Source: SZUA-217 sp034658975 (GTDB lineage: Bacteria > Actinomycetota > Acidimicrobiia > Spongiisociales > ZC4RG35). Taken from it: 28,012 nt of DNA. Positions 6,804 to 16,637 of this stretch are shown one piece after another. The notes below the pieces were generated by a model, which did not search any database, was not told the DNA's origin, and was given only the letters and a program-made list of their open reading frames with translations. Each line of letters starts with the position of its first letter. The first letter of the stretch is position 1. The position numbers and the translations under genes are program-made. The stretch spans positions 1-28,012 of the forward strand of contig JAYEGJ010000112.1 in assembly GCA_034658975.1 (NCBI GenBank), read 5' to 3'.

Positions 6804-8395
6804 TGCTCACTCATCTGAGGGTGGCGAACATCGGTTTGCTCTCCGATGTCTCTCTGGACCCGTCGTCCGGATTCACCGTCATCACGGGAGAGACCGGGGC
6901 CGGCAAGACGCTGCTGCTGGGCGGAGTGCGGCTCCTCGTGGGGGAGAAGGCCAATTCGGGCCTGGTGGGAAAGAGCGCCGACTCTGCTCAAGTCGACGGG
7001 CAGTTCGCCCTGGGCGAAGACGAGATGGGCGTCACGAGAGTCGTCCCCAAGGAAGGGCGCAGTCGTTCGTATCTCGACGGAACACTTGTCTCGGCCGATA
7101 CGCTGGCAACGACCATTGGGGACCTGGTCGAAATCGTCGGTCAACATGATCAAGTTGCCCTTGCGAGACCATCACAGGTTCTGGCGATGGTCGACGGCTC
7201 TCTGGATCCTCACGGGAAGACCAAGCTCGAAGCCTTTCGTGATGCCTGGTCTGCCCTTCAGACCGCGTTGGGCCGCGCCTCCCAGCTTGGTGGCGATGAA
7301 ATGGCGCTGCGCCGCGAGCTGGATCTGGTCTTCTTCCAATCGGAAGAAATCGGATCAGCAGACCTCGTTGCTGGAGAGGACTCCAGGGCGGAGGCCCAGG
7401 CTTCCCGGCTACGCAACTCCGAGGAGATCCGTGAGCACATCGGCTATTCGAGTTCGATAGTCGAAAGACTGATCGACGAAATCGGCGAGGTCGTCGGGCA
7501 TGTGAGGAAGGCGGGGGAACTGGACCCTGACGTTGGCGACCTGGTGGCCGCGACCGAGGGTATGGCCGCCGAAGCAGGCGAACTGGCCTCGGAGCTGAGA
7601 AGGCATCTGGACGGGGTTGAGGCCGATCCGGGGCAGTTGGAGGCGATTGAGAGCCGGCTCACCTCCCTCGGCGAACTCAAGAGGAAGTACGGCCGGACGA
7701 TCGAGGAGATTCTGGCATTTGGCCGGGAGGCTGGAGAGCGAGCAGAGGAACTCCAGGAGCTCCTCGAAGCCTCGGCAAAGATAGAGGAGGTTCTCGCCGA
7801 CGCGAGACATCGAGTGAACGCCACAGGCGAGGAACTGACGGAGGCGAGGCGTTCCGCTGCGAAGCGCCTGCTGAAAGAGGCCTCAGAACATCTCCGGGAC
7901 CTCGGCTTGCCAAAGTCGTCGATCGAGGTCTCGTTCGATCCGAGGGATCCCGGCCCGAGCGGCGTCGAACAACTCGAGTTCCTGTTTCGGTCTGATGAGC
8001 ACGTCGACGCCGGACCTGTCGGCTCCGTGGCTTCTGGCGGCGAGTTGTCACGTTTGGTTCTGGCGCTGCGTTTGGCGACGAGCAACGAGTCCACGACGAC
8101 CCTGGTGTTTGACGAGGTGGATACCGGCATCGGAGGGGTTACCGCCAATGCGATGGGACGAAAGCTTGCCGCCCTTGCCAAGGGGACCCAGGTGCTTTGC
8201 GTTACCCATCTGCCGCAGGTGGCAGCCCAGGCCGACACCCATTACCTGCTGGAACGCGGCGAGACCGAGACGCGACTCATTCGACTTGACAGCGAGGCTC
8301 GAGTCAAGGAGCTGTCGAGGATGCTCGCCGGACTCCCCGAAAGCGATGCCGGCGCTGCCGCGGCCAAAGAATTGTTGGAGAACGCAGACCGGTAG
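6803..8395 (+). CDS. recN: DNA repair protein RecN
   Basis: An SMC-like ATPase for double-strand break repair by homologous recombination. The Walker A motif GETGAGKT is at residues 29-36; the middle of the protein is a Glu/Arg/Leu-rich coiled coil; the C-terminal half has the ABC signature ASGGELSRL and Walker B LVFDEVDTGIGG, then the H-loop LCVTHLPQVAAQ. The length of 530 residues is somewhat under the usual 550-590, with a shortened coiled coil likely. The ATG at 6803 shares a base with the NAD kinase stop. The nadK-recN pair is conserved across many Actinobacteria. No LexA-box-like site was evident upstream, consistent with expression from the upstream operon. Confidence 0.95.
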   Translation: MLTHLRVANIGLLSDVSLDPSSGFTVITGETGAGKTLLLGGVRLLVGEKANSGLVGKSADSAQVDGQFALGEDEMGVTRVVPKEGRSRSYLDGTLVSADTLATTIGDLVEIVGQHDQVALARPSQVLAMVDGSLDPHGKTKLEAFRDAWSALQTALGRASQLGGDEMALRRELDLVFFQSEEIGSADLVAGEDSRAEAQASRLRNSEEIREHIGYSSSIVERLIDEIGEVVGHVRKAGELDPDVGDLVAATEGMAAEAGELASELRRHLDGVEADPGQLEAIESRLTSLGELKRKYGRTIEEILAFGREAGERAEELQELLEASAKIEEVLADARHRVNATGEELTEARRSAAKRLLKEASEHLRDLGLPKSSIEVSFDPRDPGPSGVEQLEFLFRSDEHVDAGPVGSVASGGELSRLVLALRLATSNESTTTLVFDEVDTGIGGVTANAMGRKLAALAKGTQVLCVTHLPQVAAQADTHYLLERGETETRLIRLDSEARVKELSRMLAGLPESDAGAAAAKELLENADR

Positions 8396-8437
8396 CGGCC
8401 CGTCTAGCGATTGAATGGCGGCGGCGCCACGGGGTGC

Positions 8438-8443
8438 TACTGT
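8438..8443 (+). promoter_or_regulatory. Candidate -10 element of pyrG
   Basis: TACTGT sits in the 59-base gap after recN, 11 bases before the pyrG ATG. It would give a start site about five bases upstream of the ATG. TTGAAT at 8411-8416 resembles a -35, but the 21-base spacer is too long for a standard promoter. No ribosome site is visible, which supports near-leaderless initiation. Confidence 0.4.
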
Positions 8444-8454
8444 GACCTCCCGTC

Positions 8455-10161
<1,707 letters not shown>

Positions 10162-10283
10162 CATCAGGGCGATTCGGGCCTAACTAACGGTCCGTCGCAG
10201 AACGAAGACGCATCGACGGTTGAGGGTGGACAGGCCACTAGCCTGGCTGCGTCCGCGATCAACCATTCGAGGAGGTTCCGTCC
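10162..10283 (+). other. pyrG-ald intergenic region
   Basis: A 122-base gap. It contains a strong ribosome site for ald (GAGGAGG, 10268-10274) and a possible -10, TAGCCT at 10239-10244, without a matching -35. A 6-base inverted repeat, CCGTCG (10192-10197) and CGACGG (10214-10219), is too weak and too widely spaced to call a terminator. It probably holds the ald promoter. Confidence 0.4.
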
Positions 10284-11405
10284 GTGATTGTTGGCGTTCC
10301 GAGAGAGATCAAAACCGCCGAGCATCGCGTCGCGATCACTCCCATAGGCGTCCGTGAGTTGACCGATCGGGGCCACCAGGTCTTGATCGAGAAGAGTGCG
10401 GGCGAAGGATCGACGATTCACGACGAGGACTTCAAGGCCCAAGGGGCCACCATCGTCCCCAACGCTTCCGCCGTCTTCGGCGAAGCCGAGATGATCCTCA
10501 AGGTGAAGGAGCCACAGGCCTCGGAGGTTGAGATGTTCCATGAGGGCCAGATCCTTTTCACCTACCTGCATCTTGCTGCCTATCCGGCCTTGGCCTCCGG
10601 TCTGCTCGGGAAGGGTGTCATCGCCATTGCCTATGAGACGGTGCAGATGGCGGATCGCTCCCTGCCTCTCCTTGCTCCGATGTCGGAGATTGCCGGCCGG
10701 ATGGCTACTCAGGCCGGCGCCTACTTCCTGGCCAAGGCCCAGGGGGGACGTGGAATTCTGCTGGGAGGGGTCACCGGCGTCAGCCCGGCGAAGGTCGTTG
10801 TTATCGGGGGCGGTATGGCCGGCTCAAATGCAGCAGTCATCGCCATGGGCATGCAGGGGGATGTCGCCGTGCTCGACACCGACATCAACAAGCTTCGCTC
10901 GATCGACTCCTTGTACCAGGGGCGCATCGTCACGCTTCACTCCAACAGGCTCACGCTCGAGGAACAGGTGCTGAATGCCGACCTCGTGATCGGGACCGTC
11001 CTGGTTCCCGGAGCCTCGGCACCCAAGCTGGTCACCGAGGACATGGTTCGCTCGATGCGCCGCGGGTCGGTTCTGGTCGACGTGGCCATCGATCAGGGGG
11101 GCTGTTTCGAGACATCGAGGGAGACGACCCACACCGACCCGGTCTACGCCGTTCATGACGTCCTCCACTACGCCGTTGGCAACATACCGGGGGCCGTGCC
11201 GCATACCTCCACATATGCGCTGACCAATGCGACTCTCCGTTATGCGACCGCTCTGGCAGACGATGGGGTTACGGCTGCCATATCCGCTCATCCGGAACTC
11301 GAGGGCGGAGTGAACATCGTCGACACACACGTTTGCCACCCCGCGGTTGCTACCAGTCTCGGCGTGGATCATGTTTCCGTCGCAGACTCCTTAGGAGCCC
11401 GCTGA
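10284..11405 (+). CDS. ald: Alanine dehydrogenase
   Basis: Catalyses NAD-dependent reversible conversion of alanine to pyruvate and ammonium. The 373-residue protein begins MIVGVPREIKTAEHRVAITP, the family N-terminus; Lys75 (in KVKEPQ) and His96 (in LFTYLHLA) match the catalytic pair of the mycobacterial enzyme. The nucleotide fold appears as VVVIGGGMAGSNAA (about residues 171-184). GTG at 10284 is chosen because GGAGG lies nine bases upstream and the protein begins at the conserved first strand. xerD follows after three bases. Mycobacterial Ald is elsewhere in the genome, so this placement is a rearrangement. Confidence 0.95.
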   Translation: MIVGVPREIKTAEHRVAITPIGVRELTDRGHQVLIEKSAGEGSTIHDEDFKAQGATIVPNASAVFGEAEMILKVKEPQASEVEMFHEGQILFTYLHLAAYPALASGLLGKGVIAIAYETVQMADRSLPLLAPMSEIAGRMATQAGAYFLAKAQGGRGILLGGVTGVSPAKVVVIGGGMAGSNAAVIAMGMQGDVAVLDTDINKLRSIDSLYQGRIVTLHSNRLTLEEQVLNADLVIGTVLVPGASAPKLVTEDMVRSMRRGSVLVDVAIDQGGCFETSRETTHTDPVYAVHDVLHYAVGNIPGAVPHTSTYALTNATLRYATALADDGVTAAISAHPELEGGVNIVDTHVCHPAVATSLGVDHVSVADSLGAR

Positions 11406-11408
11406 GCA

Positions 11409-12296
11409 ATGCCCACTGCCCTCGCGGGGGGAATCGAGGAGTATCTCGTCTCCCTGCGTGTCGAGAAGGGGCTGGCGAGGAACACCATCGCCGCCTATGA
11501 GAGGGACCTTCGCCAGTATCTGGAGTGGCTCGACGGATCAACGCCCAACGAGGAGCGAGTTGCGCGGTTCGTGGGCCATCTGCGAGCTCTTGGCCTTGCG
11601 GACTCGACAGTGGGGAGGAAGATCGCCTCGATCAAGGGACTCCACCGCTTTCTCGTGGTTGAAGGGCTTTCGGCAGAAGATCCGACCGTGCTGATCGACG
11701 CACCCCGACGCCCGGATCCGTTCCCCAAGGCGCTGACAGTCGACCAGGCGATACGCCTCGTCGAAGCTCCTGGCTCGGAATCGGTGGCGAATCGCCGGGA
11801 CTCGGCTCTTCTCGAGTTTCTCTACGGATCTGGGGCGCGAGTAAGTGAGGCGGTGAACCTCGACCTGACCGATCTGGATCTCATCGACAGGGTGGTCCTG
11901 GTGACCGGCAAAGGGTCGAAGCAAAGGCTCGTCCCTCTCGGCGGGAAGGCAGTGGAGGCCATCGGCCGATGGCTGTCCGATCGGCTTGCGCTCATCAGTT
12001 CCGATCAGCCCGGTGATCCTGTGTTTCTCAATTTGAGGGGCAGGAGACTGAGTCGACAAGGGGCCTTTGACATCGTGAGGAAGCACGCCGCTCGGGCCGG
12101 TCTCGAGGCATCCTCGGTCTCCCCGCATGTCCTGAGACACTCAGCAGCGACCCACATGGTTGAGGCCGGCGCCGACCTCAGGACTGTCCAAGAGATGCTC
12201 GGGCACGCTACGATCTCCACCACCCAGGTCTACACGCGGGTAAGTCCTGCCCACGTGATGGAGATATACGTTCAAGCACATCCAAGGAGTAGGTGA
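11409..12296 (+). CDS. xerD: Site-specific tyrosine recombinase XerD
   Basis: Resolves chromosome dimers at dif together with XerC. The 295-residue protein has an N-terminal SAM-like core-binding domain (about 1-95) and a catalytic domain with all expected residues: Arg144 (GARVSE), Lys168 (GKGSKQR), His240 and Arg243 (HVLRHS), His266 (GHATISTTQ) and nucleophile Tyr275 (VYT). Length and motif spacing fit XerD rather than a phage integrase, and its location upstream of scpA-scpB matches the actinobacterial chromosome-segregation neighbourhood (Rv1701). The ATG at 11409 follows ald by three bases. XerC and XerD are hard to separate from sequence; context favours XerD. Confidence 0.92.
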   Translation: MPTALAGGIEEYLVSLRVEKGLARNTIAAYERDLRQYLEWLDGSTPNEERVARFVGHLRALGLADSTVGRKIASIKGLHRFLVVEGLSAEDPTVLIDAPRRPDPFPKALTVDQAIRLVEAPGSESVANRRDSALLEFLYGSGARVSEAVNLDLTDLDLIDRVVLVTGKGSKQRLVPLGGKAVEAIGRWLSDRLALISSDQPGDPVFLNLRGRRLSRQGAFDIVRKHAARAGLEASSVSPHVLRHSAATHMVEAGADLRTVQEMLGHATISTTQVYTRVSPAHVMEIYVQAHPRSR

Positions 12297-12646
12297 CGGT
12301 GCTCGACATCACAGGAGCGAAGATTTCGCTCAAAGAGGAACGAGAGAACCTCATACATCAGCTCGAAGAGCTCGGCGCTGCCGAATCCGGTGACTTGAAG
12401 ACCGACCTCGACTTCGGTGGGAGCTTTGCCGACGCGGCTTCCGTCACCGCCGAGAGAACCGAGGTTCTCGGGCTTGTGGACTCGTTGAAGCATCAGCTCG
12501 ACGATGTTGACAAGGCATTGGCCCACATCGAGGCCGGCACCTATGGAACGTGTGACAACTGTGGCAAGGAGATCGGCGCCGATCGGATGCAGTTTCGCCC
12601 GTCTTCTGTGCTTTGCGTCGACTGCAAATCACAAGCGAAGCGCTGA
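12293..12646 (+). CDS. DksA/TraR-family zinc-finger protein
   Basis: A 117-residue protein: helical N-terminal region (Glu/Leu/Lys-rich, consistent with a coiled-coil hairpin) and a C-terminal C4 zinc finger with CDNC (Cys87, Cys90) and CVDC (Cys108, Cys111). The family binds the RNA polymerase secondary channel. The FADAAS segment at residues 45-50 resembles the DksA tip, but the classic D-x-x-D-x-A is incomplete, so ppGpp synergy cannot be assumed. GTG at 12293 overlaps the xerD stop (GTGA). A second GTG at 12299 lies nine bases after AAGGAG (12284-12289), better spaced than the first, and may be the true start. Confidence 0.85.
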   Translation: MTVLDITGAKISLKEERENLIHQLEELGAAESGDLKTDLDFGGSFADAASVTAERTEVLGLVDSLKHQLDDVDKALAHIEAGTYGTCDNCGKEIGADRMQFRPSSVLCVDCKSQAKR

Positions 12647-12650
12647 ATCA

Positions 12651-13166
12651 GTGCCTGGCTCTCTGAGCCATCTAGCCAGCCGTTTCCTGGACGTCCTCCT
12701 GGCGAGGCCGTTGACCCCACACGAGCGCGATAGGGTCAGTCATTGGCTCCCAGCCCCGCTGTACGACCTCTTTGGCGAGCAGTCGCAGCCCGATCAGCGA
12801 CATGGATACCAGGCCGCCCTGAGCGTCATTGCCAGCGGCCACACCGACGAGGAGACGGTTACGGCTGCGCTCACGCACGACGTCGGCAAGAGGAGGGCGG
12901 CCCTTGGCGTGATCGGCCGCTCCATGGCTTCTGTCCTGATACTGGTTGGGGCCCCGATGAGTAAGAGGATGACGATCTATCGAGATCACGGTTCGATCGG
13001 CGCCATCGACCTGGAACGCCTGGATGCCCCGACCCTGGCCGTTGAGTACGCCCGCCATCATCACGGGGAGCGCCCCGATTCGATTCCAGCGGAGACCTGG
13101 GACGTTCTCGAATTGGCCGATCAGCCGCCAAAGGCCAGAACCCTGATTCGGGCTCGAATACGCTGA
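12651..13166 (+). CDS. HD-domain-like protein of unknown function
   Basis: A 171-residue protein starting at GTG 12651, four bases after the dksA-like stop; the frame is open further upstream only as a shadow. A short HD-type metal motif is visible: His51 (QRHGYQ), His76-Asp77 (THDVGKR), and a later YARHHHGERP segment at about residue 130, matching the H...HD...D order of small HD hydrolases. HD enzymes are phosphohydrolases, often on nucleotides, but the final Asp is ambiguous; QLADQPPKA-type residues near the end (ELADQPPKAR) could supply it. I cannot assign a substrate. Placement between a DksA-like protein and ScpA is not one I recognise from model actinobacteria, where a ParA-like ATPase precedes scpA. 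Confidence 0.75.
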   Translation: MPGSLSHLASRFLDVLLARPLTPHERDRVSHWLPAPLYDLFGEQSQPDQRHGYQAALSVIASGHTDEETVTAALTHDVGKRRAALGVIGRSMASVLILVGAPMSKRMTIYRDHGSIGAIDLERLDAPTLAVEYARHHHGERPDSIPAETWDVLELADQPPKARTLIRARIR

Positions 13167-13174
13167 CGCCCGCA

Positions 13175-13936
13175 ATGACGTTCCACGTGCGCACGGCTGT
13201 TTTCGAAGGTCCCCTTGACCTTCTCCTCCAGCTCATAACGAAGCATCAGCTCGAAATCTCGGCCGTAGGGCTGACAGGAGTGGTGACCGAGTATCTCTCC
13301 TTCGTCGACGAGATGAGCGAAATGGACATTGAAGTCACATCGGAGTTCCTTCTCATTGCCGCCACTCTCGTCCAACTCAAGGCGCAGTCCCTGCTGCCGT
13401 CGTCCAGCCCACTCGACCTCGACGAGGAATTGGCGCTGGTCGAGGAGCGGGATCGATTGCTGTCGCGTCTCCTGGCATCGGTGACTTACAAAGATGTGGC
13501 CGCTGTGCTGCTCCGCCGGATGCAAGAAGGGAACAGGTTCGTCCCTCGCATCTCAGGGTTGGATCAGAAGATCAAGACCCCGGCACCGGACGTTGAACTA
13601 CCAATTGACTCCGAGGGACTGGCGAATGTGGCGATCAGGGTGTTCACCCGGCCCACCCAGGAACCGGACCTCGACCACCTCGATCTCGACCTGCCATCGG
13701 TCGAGGCGGCGATACAGGAGCTTCAGGCCAGGGTCGAAGCGGTGACCATGGCGAGCTTCGAGGAGTTGACCGAACACTGCGAGCGTCCTGTCGAGGTCGC
13801 CGCATATTTCCTGGCACTTCTCGAAATGGCCCGGTGGGGGTTGATCGATGTTGCCCAGGAAGATTGGCTGTCCGAGATCGAGGTGACCCGGAGAGAGGCC
13901 GGAGAGGTCGACTTGAGGTCGGAGTGGGCCTCGTGA
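13175..13936 (+). CDS. scpA: Segregation and condensation protein A
   Basis: The kleisin subunit that bridges SMC head domains and binds ScpB in the bacterial condensin. The 253-residue protein opens with the diagnostic FEGPLDLLLQLITKHQLEIS and continues DIEVTSEFLLIAATLVQLKAQSLLP, split here as the N-terminal helical SMC-neck-binding domain. A flexible acidic linker (about 150-185) is followed by the C-terminal winged helix with its A-x-F-L-A-L-L-E-M motif. The ATG at 13175 lies eight bases after the HD gene. The stop overlaps scpB (GTGA). No smc gene is in the window. Confidence 0.94.
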   Translation: MTFHVRTAVFEGPLDLLLQLITKHQLEISAVGLTGVVTEYLSFVDEMSEMDIEVTSEFLLIAATLVQLKAQSLLPSSSPLDLDEELALVEERDRLLSRLLASVTYKDVAAVLLRRMQEGNRFVPRISGLDQKIKTPAPDVELPIDSEGLANVAIRVFTRPTQEPDLDHLDLDLPSVEAAIQELQARVEAVTMASFEELTEHCERPVEVAAYFLALLEMARWGLIDVAQEDWLSEIEVTRREAGEVDLRSEWAS

Positions 13937-14493
13937 ATCCGCTTACCGCCCTCGAAGCGGTCTTGTTCGTCACAGAATCGCCGGTGCCGGTTGGTGAACT
14001 TGCCGAGGTGCTCGAGCTTCCCACCGAACGCGTCGAAGAACTGTTGGAAGATCTTTCGGCACTACTGAGGGACCGCCAGTCGGGGCTGGTCCTCCGCTCG
14101 TCGGCAGGTGGGTGGCGCCTGTACAGCCACCCTGATGCCTACGCGTACCTGGAGCGCTTTGCCTCGTCGGCGACAGCCCGGCGTTTGTCTTCCGCTGCCC
14201 TCGAAGTACTCGCGGTAGTCGCTTACCGACAGCCAGTCGCCCGCTCTCAGATCTCAGAGATCCGTGGCGTCGACTCCGAATCCGCTGTGAGGACCCTCGA
14301 GCGACTCGCGCTGATCGAGGAGGTCGAGCGTCTCGATGTTCCCGGCAACCCCGCGGTCTACGGGACCACACTTCTGTTCCTCGAGAAACTTGGGATGGAA
14401 TCCCTCGAAGACTTGCCACCATTGGCCGACCACGTCCCGCCGGCGGAATTCGTTGACTCACTCGAGGACAGTCTCCGACCCGGAAATACGTGA
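13933..14493 (+). CDS. scpB: Segregation and condensation protein B
   Basis: Two-winged-helix partner of ScpA in the SMC complex, which compacts and segregates the chromosome. The 186-residue protein begins with the ScpB start ALEAVLFVTESPVPVGELAEVL and has the middle signature LEVLAVVAYRQPVARSQISEIRG and S-A-V-R-T-L at the second winged helix. The frame stays open upstream inside scpA. GTG at 13933, forming a GTGA overlap with the scpA stop, is the natural start; GTG at 13924 is the alternative, three codons longer. The stop overlaps the GTG of the next gene. Confidence 0.93.
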   Translation: MNPLTALEAVLFVTESPVPVGELAEVLELPTERVEELLEDLSALLRDRQSGLVLRSSAGGWRLYSHPDAYAYLERFASSATARRLSSAALEVLAVVAYRQPVARSQISEIRGVDSESAVRTLERLALIEEVERLDVPGNPAVYGTTLLFLEKLGMESLEDLPPLADHVPPAEFVDSLEDSLRPGNT

Positions 14494-15218
14494 AGATGAC
14501 GGAGCGGATCCGCATTCAGAAGGCGATTGCCAACGCCGGTCTCATGTCCCGGAGAAAGGCAGAGGAGGCCATCGAAGAGGGGAGAGTCCGTATTGACGGC
14601 CGGTCAACGAGACTAGGTGATCGTGTCGACGTCGAATCGGAGCTGCTGACCCTCGACGGAGCCCCGCTTCCGGTCAACCCGGCGTTGCGAACCTATCTGC
14701 TCTACAAGCCGGTCGGCGTGGTCAGCACCGCGGACGACCCACAGGGGCGCACCACGGTCGTTGAACTGATCGAAGACGAGGTTCGTCTCTATCCCGTGGG
14801 CCGCCTCGATGCCGATTCGGAGGGCCTGATTCTCATCTCCAACGACGGCGAGCTCACCAATCGTGTGACACACCCCCGATACGGAATCACCAAGCGGTAT
14901 GTCGCCCTCGTCGATGGAAAGCCATCGCGTGGCCAGATTCGACGACTGGTCGACGGTGTGGAACTAGATGACGGTCGGGCCGCCGCCTCGTCGGCTCGGT
15001 TGCTCGACGGCTCGGGAGGGCAGTCTCTGGTCGAGATTGTGATGGTCGAGGGGCGCAACCGGGAGGTCCGCAGGATGTTTTCGACTCTCGGGTTCGAGGT
15101 GAGTCGCCTTGTCAGAACGGCGATCGGACCCATATCCGATCAACGGCTCAAGGAAGGGGAATCCCGCCTTCTCGAAACGGCCGAGGTAGCGAGCCTCCTA
15201 GCCTCATCCACGAATTGA
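14490..15218 (+). CDS. rluB: Pseudouridine synthase, RsuA/RluB family
   Basis: Isomerises a uridine in ribosomal RNA to pseudouridine; by position it matches Rv1711 and the RluB group, which modifies 23S rRNA. The 242-residue protein has an N-terminal S4 RNA-binding domain (about 7-60: RIQKAIANAGLMSRRKAEEAI) followed by LLYKPVGVVST and the catalytic GRLDADSEGLILISNDGEL with Asp107. The C-terminal EGRNREVRRMFSTLGFEV is the typical R-x-x-R-R-M motif. The start is GTG at 14490, overlapping the scpB stop by four bases; ATG at 14496 is possible. Exact target base not readable from sequence. Confidence 0.92.
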   Translation: MKMTERIRIQKAIANAGLMSRRKAEEAIEEGRVRIDGRSTRLGDRVDVESELLTLDGAPLPVNPALRTYLLYKPVGVVSTADDPQGRTTVVELIEDEVRLYPVGRLDADSEGLILISNDGELTNRVTHPRYGITKRYVALVDGKPSRGQIRRLVDGVELDDGRAAASSARLLDGSGGQSLVEIVMVEGRNREVRRMFSTLGFEVSRLVRTAIGPISDQRLKEGESRLLETAEVASLLASSTN

Positions 15219-16483
15219 CCCCAATCGCTCGAGTCCGAAAGGCCGCCTCTCCGGTGGATGCAGTTGTGCGCCCTCCCGGCTCCAAGTCGGCGACCATCAG
15301 GGCACTGGCGGCGGGCGCCCTGGCTTCGGGCAGATCCCATCTCTATGGCGCTCTTCGAGCGGAGGACTCAGACGCGATGCTCCGAGTGGTCCGAGGCTAC
15401 GGAATCGACGTCGACGACAGCGCCGACCCCTGGGCGGTAGACGGCCGCGGAGGGCACCTGATCACTCCGACCGGTTCGTTGGATCTTGGAGAATCCGGGC
15501 TCACCGCCCGGATCGCGATAGTTCTTGCGGTATTCGCCGAAGGACCGACCGAGTTCACCGGGCGGGGACGACTCAACGAGCGGCCAATGCAGCCTCTGAT
15601 CGATTCTCTCCACGAACAAGGTGTCGACATTCGATCCGAGGATGGTCATCTGCCGATCACCGTCGCCGGGCAGGGAGGACTTTGGGGTGGCCGGATGAGG
15701 GTGGACTGTTCGAAGAGCAGCCAGTATGCGACAGCGCTGCTGATAGCGGCCCCCTGTGCGACCGAACAGACATCGGTGCGGCTCGAGGGTCTCGCCGGAT
15801 CTTCGCGGTACATAGACATGACCGTCGACTTGATGGAGGCGTTTGGAGCGCGGGTTTCCCCAAACATCACCGGATTCGACGCTGCCAACGACGGATATCG
15901 GCCGACCGACTACGTTATCGAGCCCGACGTTTCTGCGGCCGTGTACCCGATGGTGGCGGCAGCGATAACCGGGGGCAAGGTCCTGGTCGAGGGTCTCCAC
16001 TTCTCAACGGCTCAACCCGACATCAAGGTGGCCTACTGCCTTGCGGAGATGGGGTGCGAGATAGAAGACGTCGAGAGTGGCCTCTTGGTGTCTGGCCCGG
16101 AGCATGGGCTCAGGGCGATCCACGTGGACATGTCGGATGCACCCGACGGATCGTTGGGATTGGCCACAGCGTGTCTCTTCGCCGAAGGGGAGAGCCGAAT
16201 CGACGGTCTTCACTCCCTTCAGTACAAGGAGTCGGATCGTCTTCGCACCATTACCCGGGAATTGAGGGCTTTGGGAGGCGACGTGACTGTCGATGGCCAG
16301 AATCTCGTCGTAAGGCGTTCCGATCCGGTTGGCGCGAGTGTTGACTCACATGGGGACCATCGGATAGCAATGGCGGCGGCCCTGGTCGGCTTGAAGGTGG
16401 ACGGAGTGGTGGTGACCGGAGCGGACGCAGTGGCCAAGACATGGCCCGAATACTGGGAAATGCTGGAGATGCTGACCGACTAG
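15215..16483 (+). CDS. aroA: 3-phosphoshikimate 1-carboxyvinyltransferase (EPSP synthase), atypical phosphoenolpyruvate-site motif
   Basis: Joins shikimate-3-phosphate and phosphoenolpyruvate in the chorismate pathway. The 422-residue protein keeps the core residues: PPGSKS (20-25, catalytic Lys24) with Arg29, LNERPMQ, the DAPDGSLGLATA catalytic Asp segment, QYKESDRLRT (Glu and Arg), SHGDHRIAM and AKTWPEYW. The phosphoenolpyruvate loop is GESGLTARI (92-100) instead of the E. coli-type GNAGTAMRP, so Thr97 and Pro101 of E. coli correspond to Leu96 and Ile100. Best start is TTG at 15215, overlapping the upstream stop (TTGA) and near the first strand. aroA sits between rluB and cmk, where mycobacteria have no aroA. 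Followed by a structured 162-base gap. Confidence 0.93.
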   Translation: MTPIARVRKAASPVDAVVRPPGSKSATIRALAAGALASGRSHLYGALRAEDSDAMLRVVRGYGIDVDDSADPWAVDGRGGHLITPTGSLDLGESGLTARIAIVLAVFAEGPTEFTGRGRLNERPMQPLIDSLHEQGVDIRSEDGHLPITVAGQGGLWGGRMRVDCSKSSQYATALLIAAPCATEQTSVRLEGLAGSSRYIDMTVDLMEAFGARVSPNITGFDAANDGYRPTDYVIEPDVSAAVYPMVAAAITGGKVLVEGLHFSTAQPDIKVAYCLAEMGCEIEDVESGLLVSGPEHGLRAIHVDMSDAPDGSLGLATACLFAEGESRIDGLHSLQYKESDRLRTITRELRALGGDVTVDGQNLVVRRSDPVGASVDSHGDHRIAMAAALVGLKVDGVVVTGADAVAKTWPEYWEMLEMLTD

Positions 16484-16532
16484 GAACTCGCTAGCCGCCC
16501 CTTCGAGCGCACATTCGACTACATTTATCGGT

Positions 16533-16617
16533 GGGAAGAGGCCCCGGCTCCGATTTCGCCCCCATTGTCCGAAGTACCCCCCAAGTAGGACAACCCTCTG
16601 GGGCCGGCGCCTCTCCC
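16533..16617. other. Long imperfect stem between aroA and cmk (candidate structured RNA)
   Basis: The arm GGGAAGAGGCCCCGGC (16533-16548) can pair with GCCGGCGCCTCTCCC (16603-16617): 14 base pairs with one bulged A and one C-C mismatch. The 54-base loop holds a second inverted repeat, TTGTCC (16565-16570) with GGACAA (16588-16593). It lies downstream of aroA and ends before TACGCT, a possible cmk -10. No T run follows, so a simple intrinsic terminator is unlikely. It may be a leader, an attenuator, a 3' end structure of the aroA transcript, or a DNA feature. The strand cannot be decided. Confidence 0.45.
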
Positions 16618-16631
16618 ATAATGTTCCCGAA

Positions 16632-16637
16632 TACGCT
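16632..16637 (+). promoter_or_regulatory. Candidate -10 element of cmk
   Basis: TACGCT lies eight bases before the ATG at 16646 and would place the transcription start about two bases upstream of it. CATAAT at 16617-16622 is an alternative -10 with a longer leader, at the end of the stem above. No -35 or ribosome site is clear. Confidence 0.35.

Noticed and set aside
10192..10219. Inverted repeat CCGTCG...CGACGG after pyrG as a terminator
   Set aside because: Only six pairs with a 16-base loop, no further pairing and no T run.
11409..12296. Tyrosine recombinase as a mobile-element integrase
   Set aside because: Length, motif spacing and location match the housekeeping XerD. No att sites, excisionase or cargo genes are present.
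12504..12650. N-terminal extension of the HD-like protein
   Set aside because: The stretch overlaps the dksA-like zinc finger in another frame and shows no conserved features. GTG at 12651 follows that gene cleanly.
13834..13932. Longer N-terminal extension of scpB
   Set aside because: The upstream part is a shadow of scpA and unlike ScpB. The GTGA overlap at 13933 gives the family start.
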